This document shows positions 34,460-42,884 of a stretch of DNA of 64,000 bases, piece after piece. The notes under the pieces are model-generated. The model was not told where the DNA came from and ran no database searches. It worked only from the letters and a program-made list of their open reading frames with translations. Origin of the DNA: PALSA-505 sp963762615 (GTDB lineage Bacteria > Actinomycetota > Actinomycetes > Streptosporangiales > Streptosporangiaceae). Where the stretch lies: the NCBI GenBank assembly GCA_963762615.1, contig CAVXLG010000003.1:248001-312000 (forward strand), given 5' to 3'. Both the position numbers and the translations under genes were made by a program. Positions within the stretch are counted from its first letter, which is position 1. Each line of letters opens with the position of its first letter.

Positions 34460-36118
34460 ATGAGCGGTTCGAGAGCCAGCGGCGGCGGTGACCGCGGCGG
34501 AGGGTCGCGGCGGAAGCGGCCGGCCGGGCGCGGGGAGCTGACGCCGTATCAGTCCAAGCGTGACTTCACCCGTACGCCCGAGCCGGCCGGGGCGGCGCCG
34601 CCCGGACCGGCCAGCGGGCCGCGGCGGTTCGTGGTGCAGCGTCACCGGGCCCGCCGCCGGCATTACGACCTGCGGTTCGAGATTGACGGCGTCCTGGTGA
34701 GCTGGGCGGTGCCCAACGGGCCCACCCTGGATCCTGCGGCGCGGCGGCTGGCGGTGCACGTCGAGGACCATCCGATCGAGTACCTCGACTTCGAGGGGGT
34801 GATCCCGCGGGGTGAGTACGGCGGCGGCGACGTGATCGTGTGGGATGCCGGCACCTGGCAGCCGCACGGGACCGACGACCCAGCGGCGGCGGTGGCGGCC
34901 GGGGAGCTGCACGCCGATGTCTACGGCAGCAAGCTGCGCGGCCGCCTGGTGCTGGTACGCCGCGGACACGGCGACGGCGACTCTGACCAGTGGCTGCTGC
35001 TGCACAAGGACGATGATGAGGCCGTCACCGGCTGGAACCCGGAGGACTACCCGGCGTCGGTGCTCAGCGGCCGGACCAACGAGCAGGTCCGGGCGGATCC
35101 GGAGCGGATGTGGCGCTCGGACCTGCCGCCCGCCGCGGCGTCGATCGCGCTGCGCCCGCCGCTGATCGCCGGCCCGGCCGAGGCCGAGCTGGCCGCGCTG
35201 GAAGAACTCGGCCGGGCCGGCCGGTGGGAGGTGTTCGGCCGCCAGCTGCGGCTGACGAACCTGGACAAGGAGCTGTTCCCCGGGCGCGGCGGTGAGCCGC
35301 CGGTGACCAAGCGCGAGCTGATCAGCTACACGGCCCGGATCGCGCCGGTGATCCTGCCCTATCTGGCGGGCCGCCCCCTGAACATGCACCGCTTCCCCGG
35401 CGGAGCCGCCGCGCCCGGCTTCTGGCAGAAACAACTGCCTCAGCACGCGCCGGAGTGGATTCCGCGCTGGCACGACCCGGATGCCGAGCCCGGCAAGACC
35501 GCTACCTACCTGGTGGCCGATGAGGCGGCGGCGCTGGTCTGGGCGGTCAACTTCGGCGCGCTTGAGTGGCACGCCTGGACCGCGCGCGCCGAAGACCGGG
35601 ACAGCCCGAGCTACGCCCTCATCGACATCGACCCGGGCACGGCCACGCCGTGGGATGACGTGCTGGTGCTGGCCCGGCTGCACCGCACCGCGCTGGAGCA
35701 CGTCGGCGTGCGGGCCGCGGCCAAGCTCACCGGGCGGCGCGGCATCCACATCTGGATACCGGTCGAGACCGGGCTGACCTACCGCGAGACCCGCGCCTGG
35801 ACCGAGCAGCTGTCCAAGGCCATCGGCGCGGTGGTGCCCGAGCTGGTCAGCTGGAAATGGGACCGCGGCGACCGGGCGGGCCGGGCCCGGCTCGACTACA
35901 CCCAGAACGTCCACCACAAGACCCTCGTCGCCCCTTACAGCCCCCGTGCCGCGGCCGGAGCGCCGGTCTCCGCGCCAATCGCCTGGGATGAGCTCGACGA
36001 TCCGTCCCTTCAGCCGGATTCCTTCACCATCCGGACCGTGCTCGATCGGGTCGCCGAGCGCGGGGACCTGTTCCGCACCGCGCTGGACCACAGCCAGCGG
36101 CTGCCGCCCCTGCACTAG
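34460..36118 (+). CDS. LigD-type 3'-phosphoesterase plus primase-polymerase, without ligase domain
   Basis: End-processing protein of bacterial non-homologous end joining, 552 residues. The N-terminal phosphoesterase domain (about 45-170) has FVVQRHRARRRHYDLRFEID, PNGPTLDPAARRLAVHVEDH and EGVIPRGEYGGGDVIVWDAG. The polymerase domain (about 250-550) has LTNLDKELFPGRG, YLAGRPLNMHRFPGG, the catalytic ALIDIDPGTATPWDDV and KLTGRRGIHIWIPVE. The ATP-dependent ligase domain of full LigD is missing, and no Ku gene lies nearby, so a separate ligase must act. The start is the ATG at 34460, after an unremarkable 195-base gap. Confidence 0.9.
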   Translation: MSGSRASGGGDRGGGSRRKRPAGRGELTPYQSKRDFTRTPEPAGAAPPGPASGPRRFVVQRHRARRRHYDLRFEIDGVLVSWAVPNGPTLDPAARRLAVHVEDHPIEYLDFEGVIPRGEYGGGDVIVWDAGTWQPHGTDDPAAAVAAGELHADVYGSKLRGRLVLVRRGHGDGDSDQWLLLHKDDDEAVTGWNPEDYPASVLSGRTNEQVRADPERMWRSDLPPAAASIALRPPLIAGPAEAELAALEELGRAGRWEVFGRQLRLTNLDKELFPGRGGEPPVTKRELISYTARIAPVILPYLAGRPLNMHRFPGGAAAPGFWQKQLPQHAPEWIPRWHDPDAEPGKTATYLVADEAAALVWAVNFGALEWHAWTARAEDRDSPSYALIDIDPGTATPWDDVLVLARLHRTALEHVGVRAAAKLTGRRGIHIWIPVETGLTYRETRAWTEQLSKAIGAVVPELVSWKWDRGDRAGRARLDYTQNVHHKTLVAPYSPRAAAGAPVSAPIAWDELDDPSLQPDSFTIRTVLDRVAERGDLFRTALDHSQRLPPLH

Positions 36119-36165
36119 CGGCACCGGGGCCGGCCTCAGGTTCTGACGCCGGGATGAGCGGCCAG

Positions 36166-37209
36166 TCAGCCGAAGAAGACCTCGGCCTCGGCGTACCGCC
36201 CGGGGGGGACCACCTTGACCTCGCGGGTCGCCTCGGCCAGCGGGACGCGGACGATCTCGGTACCGCGCAGCGCCACCATCATGCCGAACGCGCCGTCGCG
36301 GACCGCGCTGATCGCGTGCACGCCGAACCGGGTGGCCAGAACCCGGTCGAACGCGGTCGGCGTGCCGCCGCGCTGGATGTGGCCGAGCACCGTGCAGCGC
36401 GCCTCCTTGCCGGTCCGCTTCTCGATCTCCTCGGCCAGCAGCTGGCCGACACCGCCCAGCCGGACGTGGCCGAACGAGTCGAGCCGCTCGCTGCCGATCT
36501 CGCCTCCGCCGTCGGCCGGGTGCGCGCCCTCCGCGACCACCACGATCGGCGCGTACCTGGTCTGGAACCGGTGCTCCACGTAGGCGCAGACCTTCTCGAT
36601 GCTGTACGGCTTCTCCGGGATCAGGATGACGTTTGCGCCGCCCGCCAGGCCCGCGTGCAGCGCGATCCAGCCGGCGCTGCGCCCCATCACCTCGACGATC
36701 AGCGCGCGGTGGTGGCTCTCGGCCGTGGTGTGCAGCCGGTCGATGGCTTCCATCGCGATGTTCACCGCGGTGTCGAAGCCGAACGTGTAGTCGGTCGCGC
36801 CGAGGTCGTTGTCGATGGTCTTGGGCACGCCGACCACGCTGACGCCCTCGTCGTAGAGCCTGGTCGCCACGCCGAGGGTGTCCTCGCCGCCGATCACCAC
36901 CAGCGCGTCCACGCCCAGGCCGGCCAGGTTGTCCTTGATCCGGTCAACCCCGGACCTCCCGCCGCCGGCCGCCTCAGGGCGCAGCGGATTGGTCCGCGAC
37001 GAGCCGAGGATGGTCCCGCCGCGTGGCAGGATCCCGCGGACCGCCTGGATATCCAGCGGGACGGTGTCCCCTTCCAGCGGCCCGCGCCAGCCGTCCCGGA
37101 ACCCGACGAACTCGAATCCGTACTCCGCTACCCCCTTGCGGACCACGGCGCGGATCACCGCGTTCAGGCCGGGGCAGTCTCCGCCGCCGGTGAGCACTCC
37201 CACTCGCAT
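36166..37209 (-). CDS. 6-phosphofructokinase, predicted pyrophosphate-dependent
   Basis: Phosphorylates fructose 6-phosphate. It has 347 residues, with GVLTGGGDCPGLNAVIRAVV at the start. The phosphoryl-donor site reads GGEDT (Asp110) and the later loop reads VPKTIDNDL (Lys130). ATP enzymes have Gly at both these positions; Asp plus Lys is the signature of pyrophosphate-dependent enzymes such as that of Amycolatopsis. The catalytic TIDND and the substrate segment VEVMGRSAGWIALH are intact. TACTCT lies 6 bases before the ATG, so the transcript is probably leaderless. It is divergent from glpK across 29 bases. Confidence 0.9.
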   Translation of the reverse strand: MRVGVLTGGGDCPGLNAVIRAVVRKGVAEYGFEFVGFRDGWRGPLEGDTVPLDIQAVRGILPRGGTILGSSRTNPLRPEAAGGGRSGVDRIKDNLAGLGVDALVVIGGEDTLGVATRLYDEGVSVVGVPKTIDNDLGATDYTFGFDTAVNIAMEAIDRLHTTAESHHRALIVEVMGRSAGWIALHAGLAGGANVILIPEKPYSIEKVCAYVEHRFQTRYAPIVVVAEGAHPADGGGEIGSERLDSFGHVRLGGVGQLLAEEIEKRTGKEARCTVLGHIQRGGTPTAFDRVLATRFGVHAISAVRDGAFGMMVALRGTEIVRVPLAEATREVKVVPPGRYAEAEVFFG

Positions 37210-37238
37210 GGGGCCAGAGTAGAGCACACTGGTGGCCC

Positions 37239-38765
37239 ATGAGCGTACTCGCGATCGACGCGGGCACCACGGGAGTGACCGCGCTGGTGATACGGGCCGA
37301 CGGCACCGTGGCGGGCCGCGGATACCAGGAGTTCCGCCAGTACTACCCGCAGCCCGGCTGGGTCGAGCATCTTCCCGAGGGCATCTGGCAGGCGACCCTG
37401 GCGGCCTGCGGCCAGGCTTGCGAACGGGCAGGCGCCGGCCGCCCGGGCCGCGCGGACCGTCCCGGGACCGACCCGGTGCGGTGCATCGGCGTCACGAACC
37501 AGCGAGAGACCGCGGTGATCTGGGATCGCGCGACGCTCACCGCGCCGCGCCGGGCGATCGTCTGGCAGGACCGCAGGAGCGCGGAACTGTGCGAGCGGCT
37601 GCGGGCCGCCGGGCACGAGCCGCGGGTCACCGCGCTGACCGGGCTGCGGCTGGACCCCTACTTCACCGGGACCAAGCTCACCTGGCTGGCCGAGCACGAG
37701 CCCGGGCTGTGGGCAGGGGTGCTGGACGGCTCGCTCGCCGTGGGGACCGTGGACTCCTACCTGATCGCCCGGATGACCGGCGGCCGGCGACACGTGACCG
37801 ACGCGTCCAACGCATCGCGGACTCTGCTGTTCGACATCTCGGCCGGCCAGTGGTCGGCCGAGATGTGCGACCTGCTGCGGGTGCCGCCGCACGCGCTGCC
37901 CGAGGTAGTGCCGTCCTGGGGCGCCGAGGGGCACACCGACGCCGACGCGTTCGGCGGCCTGTCGGTACCGGTGGCCGGGATCGCCGGGGACCAGCAGGCC
38001 GCGCTGTTCGGCCAGGCGTGCTTCACCCCGGGCGATACCAAGTGCACCTACGGAACCGGATCGTTCGTCCTGGCCAACACGGGTCCTGGGGTGCCCGGCG
38101 CGGGTCCGTCGCTGCTGGCCACGGTGGCCTGGATGGATCCCGGCGGCGCGCTCACCTACGCGCTGGAAGGGTCGGTGTTCGTCACCGGGGCGGCCGTGCA
38201 GTGGCTGCGGGACGGGCTGGGCCTGCTGGATGACGCCACGCAGAGCGAGGCGCTGGCCGGCTCGGTGCCGGACAGCGGCGGCGTCGTGTTCGTGCCCGCG
38301 CTGACCGGTCTCGGCGCACCGGACTGGGATCCGGATGCCCGGGGGGCGATCTTCGGCATCACCCGGGGGACGACCCGCGCGCACCTGGTCCGCGCCACGC
38401 TGGAGGCGATCGCGTTCGAGGTGCGGGATGTCTGCGGCGCCATGGCCGATGCCTCGCCGGCCCCGCTGCGCGTGCTCAAGGTAGATGGCGGCGCCAGCGC
38501 CAACGACCTGCTCATGCAGATGCAGGCCGATCAGCTCGGGCTGGAGGTGGAACGCCCGGTGATCGCCGAGACGACCGCGCTGGGAGCAGGGTTCCTGGCC
38601 GGCCTGGCCACCGGGGTCTGGTCATCGACCGCGGAGCTGGAGGCGATCTGGCGGCTGGACCGGCGGTTCTCGCCCGGCGACCGCGACGACGCCGGGTACG
38701 CCCGGTGGCGCGCCGCCGTCGCGCGGAGCAAGGGCTGGGCGGGCGCCATCACCAGCCCCGCCTGA
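37239..38765 (+). CDS. glpK: Glycerol kinase
   Basis: Phosphorylates glycerol to glycerol 3-phosphate. It has 508 residues and the FGGY fold. The phosphate loop is VLAIDAGTTGVTALVIRADG; IGVTNQRETAVIWDRATL, AGDQQAALFGQACFTPGD, KCTYGTGSFVLANTG and FVPALTGLGAPDWDPDARGA follow in family order, then LKVDGGASANDLLMQMQADQ. It is divergent from the phosphofructokinase gene. No glycerol facilitator or glycerol-3-phosphate dehydrogenase gene is adjacent, but the next minus-strand gene uses glycerol 3-phosphate derivatives. Confidence 0.93.
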   Translation: MSVLAIDAGTTGVTALVIRADGTVAGRGYQEFRQYYPQPGWVEHLPEGIWQATLAACGQACERAGAGRPGRADRPGTDPVRCIGVTNQRETAVIWDRATLTAPRRAIVWQDRRSAELCERLRAAGHEPRVTALTGLRLDPYFTGTKLTWLAEHEPGLWAGVLDGSLAVGTVDSYLIARMTGGRRHVTDASNASRTLLFDISAGQWSAEMCDLLRVPPHALPEVVPSWGAEGHTDADAFGGLSVPVAGIAGDQQAALFGQACFTPGDTKCTYGTGSFVLANTGPGVPGAGPSLLATVAWMDPGGALTYALEGSVFVTGAAVQWLRDGLGLLDDATQSEALAGSVPDSGGVVFVPALTGLGAPDWDPDARGAIFGITRGTTRAHLVRATLEAIAFEVRDVCGAMADASPAPLRVLKVDGGASANDLLMQMQADQLGLEVERPVIAETTALGAGFLAGLATGVWSSTAELEAIWRLDRRFSPGDRDDAGYARWRAAVARSKGWAGAITSPA

Positions 38766-38847
38766 CGCTCTTCACAGCGGGCAGGCGCTGGCTGACGCGG
38801 CACCCTGACGGCCGATGGTGTCGAGTTCCGCTGATCAGACAGGACTG

Positions 38848-38885
38848 CCGTGATCACAGAGCGCAGTGCACTCCGATGATCACGG
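38848..38885. terminator. Inverted repeat between convergent glpK and plsC
   Basis: CCGTGATCA (38848-38856) and TGATCACGG (38877-38885) form a perfect 9-bp stem with a 20-base loop, ending just before the plsC stop. It is probably a bidirectional terminator without a T-tract. Confidence 0.5.
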
Positions 38886-38888
38886 AAC

Positions 38889-39653
38889 CTATGACGCCTG
38901 GCGGGCAGGCGGATCCTCGACGTGGTCGCCCTCGGCGCGGACGTCCTCGCCGCGGCGGCGCCGGCGAATCCGGCGCTGGGCCGCCTTGGCGTCCGCGGCG
39001 TAGATGTCCACGTATTCCTGGCCGGCGAGTTCCATCAGCGCGTACATGATCTCGTCGGTGACCGCGCGGAGTACCAGCCGGTTCGACTCCATGCCGTCGT
39101 AGCGGGAGAAATCCAGCGGCTTGCCGAACCGCACTCCCGGACGGAACCGCAGCCTCGGCACGATCTTTCCGGGCGGCTGGAGTTCGAAGGTGTTCACCAT
39201 CGCGCAGGGAATCACCTGCACCCGTCCCTCCAGGGCGAGCCGGGCCACACCGGTCTTGCCGCGGTAGAGCCGGCCGTCCGGGGTCCGGGTGCCCTCGGGG
39301 TAGATGCCCAGCAGGTCGCCCTCGGCGAGCACCCGCAGGCCGGTCCGCAGCGCCCGCTCGCTCGCCTCCCCGCCGGCCCGGTCCACGGGGATCACGCCCA
39401 CGCTGCGGAAGAATGCCTTGCTGACCAGGCCCTTGATGCCGCGCCCGGTGAGGTACTCGGCCTTGGCCAGGTAGACAACCTTGCGCGGCAGCAGCAGCGC
39501 CCCGAAGAAGTGGTCGGAGAACGACAGGTGGTTGCTCGCCAGGATGGCCGGCCCCTCGCGCGGGACGTTGTCCGTCCCATCGGCCCAGGGACGGAACACA
39601 ACCCTCAGGAACGGGTACAGAATCGCTTTGACCACCCAGTAGAGCACGTTCAT
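38889..39653 (-). CDS. 1-acyl-sn-glycerol-3-phosphate acyltransferase (PlsC type)
   Basis: Acylates lysophosphatidate in phospholipid synthesis at the membrane. It has 254 residues. The catalytic HX4D motif is SNHLSFSDHFFGALLLPRKV, the substrate motif is LGIYPEGTRTPDGRLYRGKT, and VIPCAMVNTFELQP comes later. The N-terminus is hydrophobic (VVKAILYPFLRVVF) and the C-terminus strongly basic (RRIRRRRRGED). It is transcribed alone and divergently from the esterase gene. Confidence 0.92.
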   Translation of the reverse strand: MNVLYWVVKAILYPFLRVVFRPWADGTDNVPREGPAILASNHLSFSDHFFGALLLPRKVVYLAKAEYLTGRGIKGLVSKAFFRSVGVIPVDRAGGEASERALRTGLRVLAEGDLLGIYPEGTRTPDGRLYRGKTGVARLALEGRVQVIPCAMVNTFELQPPGKIVPRLRFRPGVRFGKPLDFSRYDGMESNRLVLRAVTDEIMYALMELAGQEYVDIYAADAKAAQRRIRRRRRGEDVRAEGDHVEDPPARQAS

Positions 39654-39729
39654 ATGTTCGCACGTAGCCCTCCAGTCGTGCGACTATGCCAGGCATCGGC
39701 AGCCAGCGACGCCCGAAGGGAGCGACCTG

Positions 39730-40485
39730 ATGTCAGTGCTTGCAGGCGCGGAACCGTTCTCCCGCGACGCAGGGCCGGTGGGCGTGCTGCTCTGTCATGG
39801 CTTCACCGGGACGCCTGCGTCGCTGCGGCCGTGGGCGGAGTACCTCGCCGATGCCGGGCTGACCGTGTCCGTGCCGAGACTGCCCGGGCACGGCACGACG
39901 TGGCAGCAGATGAACCGCACCCGCTCGGAGGACTGGCTGGCGGAGGCGCAGCGGAGCTTCGAGGGGCTACGCGGGAAGACCGATGAGATCTTCTTGATGG
40001 GGCTTTCGCTGGGCGGCTGCATCGCGCTGCGGATCGCGGAACTACGGGGCACCGCGGTCCGCGGGATCGTCGTGGTCAACCCGTCGCTTACCGCAGATAC
40101 CAAGCTGTTCGCCCTCGCGCCCGCGATGAAGCTGGTCGTCCCGTCGCTGAAGGGGATCTCCAGCGACATCAAGAAGGCGGACACGAAGGAACTGGCCTAT
40201 GACCGGGTGCCGGTGAAGGCGGCCGCGACGCTGCCGCGGCTCTGGCGCGCTACCGTGGCCGGACTGGACCAGGTCAGCCAGCCGGTGCTCGCCTATCACA
40301 GCACCGAGGATCACGTGGTGGGGCCGGCCAGCATGCGGCTGCTGACCGCCGCGCTGGGGGCCGGTCAGCTGACGGTCCGCGATTGCGGGAACAGCTATCA
40401 CGTTGCCACTCTGGACAATGATGCGCCGGCCATCTTCTCGGGCAGCCTGGAGTTCGTGCGGGCACACAGTGGCGTCAAGGGCTAG
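39730..40485 (+). CDS. Alpha/beta-hydrolase, carboxylesterase / monoacylglycerol-lipase type
   Basis: The protein has 251 residues. The oxyanion region is VLLCHGFTGTPASLRPWAEY, the nucleophile elbow is MGLSLGGCIALRIAE (Ser in GLSLGG), the acid is Asp in YHSTEDHVVGP and the base is His in NSYHVATLDNDA, as in the Est30 family of bacterial carboxylesterases. The substrate is probably a short acyl ester or monoacylglycerol; the plsC gene next door suggests lipid turnover but proves nothing. GGAGCGACCTG precedes the ATG. The final GVKG-stop sequence is the first unit of a tandem array. Confidence 0.9.
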   Translation: MSVLAGAEPFSRDAGPVGVLLCHGFTGTPASLRPWAEYLADAGLTVSVPRLPGHGTTWQQMNRTRSEDWLAEAQRSFEGLRGKTDEIFLMGLSLGGCIALRIAELRGTAVRGIVVVNPSLTADTKLFALAPAMKLVVPSLKGISSDIKKADTKELAYDRVPVKAAATLPRLWRATVAGLDQVSQPVLAYHSTEDHVVGPASMRLLTAALGAGQLTVRDCGNSYHVATLDNDAPAIFSGSLEFVRAHSGVKG

Positions 40486-40575
40486 CGCTGTGCCGTCAAG
40501 GACCAGCACCGTGCCGTCAAGGACCAGCACCGTGCCGCGAGGTACGGCACCGCGCTGCGAGGAACGGCACCGTGC
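40471..40575. repeat. 21-bp tandem array beginning on the esterase stop codon
   Basis: Units start at 40471, 40492, 40513, 40534 and 40555. The second and third are identical (gccgtcaaggaccagcaccg plus t), and the first contains the last codons and TAG stop of the esterase. All units are a multiple of three bases, so they could once have been coding. Confidence 0.85.
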
Positions 40576-40644
40576 GCGCTGCGAAGAAACAGCCCTGCGG
40601 CGGAGGAATGTGGCAGGACGCGACGGGCTTGACACTGGCGAGAG

Positions 40645-41415
40645 GTGAGCGCAGCAGACGTGACCGACGGCAACAGCGAAGAAGTAGCCCACGGTGGCAG
40701 CGAGGAAGAAGCCGTGTGGCTGGATCTCGTCGGCCGCTTTGCCGCCCCGGCCGTCCCGGGAGATGCGCCCGCGCCCTGGCCGGACAGCGAGAACCTGACC
40801 ACGCCCTGGCCAGACAGCGAGAACCTGACCGCGCCCGCCGGGACCAGCGAGATCGGGCCGGCCCGAACCAGCGAGATCGCGCCGGCTGGAACCGGGGAGG
40901 CCGGGACCGGCGAGATCCAGTCGGCCGGAACCGGCGAGATCGCGCCCGCCGGGACCAGCGAGGTCGGGCCGGCCGGGACCGGGGAGGTCGGGACCGGCGA
41001 GATCCGGTCGGCCGGGACCGAGGAGATCGGGCGGGCCGGGACCGGCGAGAATCCGGTCGGCCGGGACCGGGGAGATCGGGCGGGCCGGGACCGGGGAGAT
41101 CTGGCCGGCCCGGCCGGCGAGGCGCAGGCGGCTGCCGGGCGGGCCGCCGATCTGCCAGAGGACGATGAGGAGCACTACGTCCCGCCGCCGCCTCCGCCGC
41201 TGCCCCGGCTTTCGTCGGTTACCAAGGGCGCCTGGGTGGCGCTGTTCGGCGGTCCTGGCTACCTGCTGGCGGCGACGATGGCGGGCTGGACAATCTCCCC
41301 CTGGCTGGGGTTCGGCGCGGTCGCGGCGTTTATCGGCGGCTTCGTCGTGCTGGTCCTGCACGTCGGTAACGATCACGATCGGGACTCGGGCCCGGACGAC
41401 GGCGCCGTGGTCTGA
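40645..41415 (+). CDS. Actinobacterial membrane protein with repeat-rich N-terminus and YVPPPPPPLPR motif
   Basis: The protein has 256 residues. Residues 1-45 are acidic; 50-170 are a degenerate GTGEI/AGTSE repeat. Next comes EDDEEHYVPPPPPPLPRL, then two membrane helices (VALFGGPGYLLAATMAGW and FGAVAAFIGGFVVLVLHV) and an acidic C-terminus. The conserved C-terminal third matches, from memory, a small actinobacterial membrane family of unknown function. The repeat region is unlikely to be needed for the fold. The start is the GTG at 40645 or at 40660; neither has a good ribosome binding site. Confidence 0.75.
   Translation: MSAADVTDGNSEEVAHGGSEEEAVWLDLVGRFAAPAVPGDAPAPWPDSENLTTPWPDSENLTAPAGTSEIGPARTSEIAPAGTGEAGTGEIQSAGTGEIAPAGTSEVGPAGTGEVGTGEIRSAGTEEIGRAGTGENPVGRDRGDRAGRDRGDLAGPAGEAQAAAGRAADLPEDDEEHYVPPPPPPLPRLSSVTKGAWVALFGGPGYLLAATMAGWTISPWLGFGAVAAFIGGFVVLVLHVGNDHDRDSGPDDGAVV
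40840..41112. repeat. Degenerate repeats inside the membrane-protein gene
   Basis: Repeats near gccgggaccggcgagatc encode AGTGEI/AGTSEV units. The last few units shift in spacing so that translation becomes GRDRGDRAGRDRG, which suggests slippage that left the three-base register and was then recovered. Confidence 0.75.
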
Positions 41416-41500
41416 TCAGCGCGGCCCGATCAGCGCGACGTCATCGGCGTGCGGCCTGATCAACGCCTGCCTGATCGGCGTGCGCCTGATCAGGGGATCT
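41416..41500. repeat. Short degenerate repeats at the end of the glucokinase gene
   Basis: Copies of ctgatcagcg/ctgatcggcgtgc recur five to six times between the stop of the membrane protein and the last codons of the convergent glucokinase, whose tail reads ADQAGVDQAARR. The array includes the glucokinase stop. Confidence 0.6.
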
Positions 41501-42433
41501 GGCCAGGTCGGCGGCGCCGACCAGGCCGGCGTCGGCGCCGAGCTCGGCGATCCTGACGTCGGCGCAGGCCCGGTAGCCGCGGCCGGTCAGCGCCTGCCCG
41601 AACGCCGCCCGGGCCGGCGTGAGCAGCAGGTCCCCGGCGTCGGATACCCCCCCGCCGATGACGAAGCAACCCGGGTCGAGGATCGCGGCGAGGTCGGCCA
41701 TGGCCTGCCCGAGCCAGCCGCCCACGATCTGGAAGCACCGCAACGCATCGGGGTCGCCCTCCCGCGCGGCCTGCGTGACCTGCGGGCCGCCGATTCCCTC
41801 CGGGCGGCCGCCGCCGAGCTGGAGCATCCGGCTGCCTCGTCCCTGCGCGCGCCGGGCCAGCTCTCGCGCCTCAGCGACCAGGGCGCTTCCGCTCGCGTAC
41901 TGCTCCAGGCAGCCGCGGTTGCCGCAGGCGCACAGGCGGCCATCAGGCACGACGCGGTAATGACCGGGCTCCCCGGCCATTCCCCACCGGCCGCGGTAGA
42001 TCTGGCCGCCGAGCATGAGGCCGCCGCCGATGCCGGTGCCGATCGCGAGCAGCACGACGTTCTCGTGCCCGCGGGCCGCGCCGAACCTGGCTTCCGCCCA
42101 GACGCTGGCGTTGGCGTCGTTGTCCACCACGACGGGCAGGCCGACGAGGTCTTCGACCCGCTTTTTCAGCGGGTCGTCCCGCCAGGCCAGATGCGGGGCG
42201 AACAGGACCGTCGCGCGGGACTCGCTGACGAACCCGGCGGCGCCCAGGCCTACCGCCTCGACCGGGTGCCGGCTGCGCAGGTCGGCGACCACAGCGGCGA
42301 TCACCCGGGCGATCTGCTCCGGGTCTGCCGCGGGGGTGGGCCGCCTGAGCTTCTCGATGATCGCGCCGCGGGCGTCTACGACCCCCGCGGCGACCTTGGT
42401 ACCGCCGACGTCAAGGCCGACGGTCAGGCTCAT
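41441..42433 (-). CDS. glk: ROK-family glucokinase
   Basis: Phosphorylates glucose and mediates glucose repression in Streptomyces. It has 330 residues from the ATG at 42433. The phosphate loop is VGLDVGGTKVAAGVVDARG, the sugar site includes VVVDNDANASVWAEARFG and GTGIGGGLMLGGQIYRG, and the ROK zinc motif is CACGNRGCLEQYASGSA. The start overlaps the upstream gene by 23 bases, so it is the last gene of a three-gene operon with the SRPBCC and cysteine-rich proteins, an order also seen around glkA in Streptomyces. Confidence 0.92.
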   Translation of the reverse strand: MSLTVGLDVGGTKVAAGVVDARGAIIEKLRRPTPAADPEQIARVIAAVVADLRSRHPVEAVGLGAAGFVSESRATVLFAPHLAWRDDPLKKRVEDLVGLPVVVDNDANASVWAEARFGAARGHENVVLLAIGTGIGGGLMLGGQIYRGRWGMAGEPGHYRVVPDGRLCACGNRGCLEQYASGSALVAEARELARRAQGRGSRMLQLGGGRPEGIGGPQVTQAAREGDPDALRCFQIVGGWLGQAMADLAAILDPGCFVIGGGVSDAGDLLLTPARAAFGQALTGRGYRACADVRIAELGADAGLVGAADLARSPDQAHADQAGVDQAARR

Positions 42434-42884
42434 CGGGCTCTGCTTCGCGGCCTGTTTCCGCTTCCCCCGGCCAGCCGGTGCCCGCCGATGACCAGGCATC
42501 GCGCACCGGTCGATCCGGGGTTCGCTGTCCGGTCTCGGGCGGCTGGCCGGCCAGCGTGGCCTCGAAGACGGCCAGCGTATCCTGGGCCGCGGTGAGCAGC
42601 GCGTCTCCCGCCCCGGCGACGTGCGACGCCAGCCCGGGACCCGACTGCCGGAACTTGCGGGCGGCCCGGCACACCGGGCACCACGCGCACTCCGGCGCCT
42701 CGTCCGGGGCCGGTTCGGCGGTGGCGGCCTCCCACACGTCGCTGCGGCCCGAACCGCTGCCGGTGAACGTCCGGCGTGCCTGGCCCTTCAGTTCCCGGCC
42801 CAGGCTGCGCGCGCCTGACCGCATGAGCCATCGCTGGAAATCGCTGATCGGGTCACTCCCTGGTGACCTCTCGTTGTCGGTCAC
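42411..42884 (-). CDS. Actinobacterial conserved hypothetical protein with CxxC-type cysteines
   Basis: The protein has 157 residues. It opens with MTDNERSPGSDPISDFQRWL, has a central ECAWCPVCRAARKFRQSGPG with three cysteines in the spacing C-x2-C-x2-C, then a helix LLTAAQDTLAVFEATLAG and a charged tail. I do not recognise a function. It may belong to the DUF5304-like group found next to glucokinase in Streptomyces, but this is from memory. Its start overlaps the SRPBCC stop as ATGA, so the two proteins are probably co-translated. Confidence 0.72.
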   Translation of the reverse strand: MTDNERSPGSDPISDFQRWLMRSGARSLGRELKGQARRTFTGSGSGRSDVWEAATAEPAPDEAPECAWCPVCRAARKFRQSGPGLASHVAGAGDALLTAAQDTLAVFEATLAGQPPETGQRTPDRPVRDAWSSAGTGWPGEAETGREAEPDEPDRRP

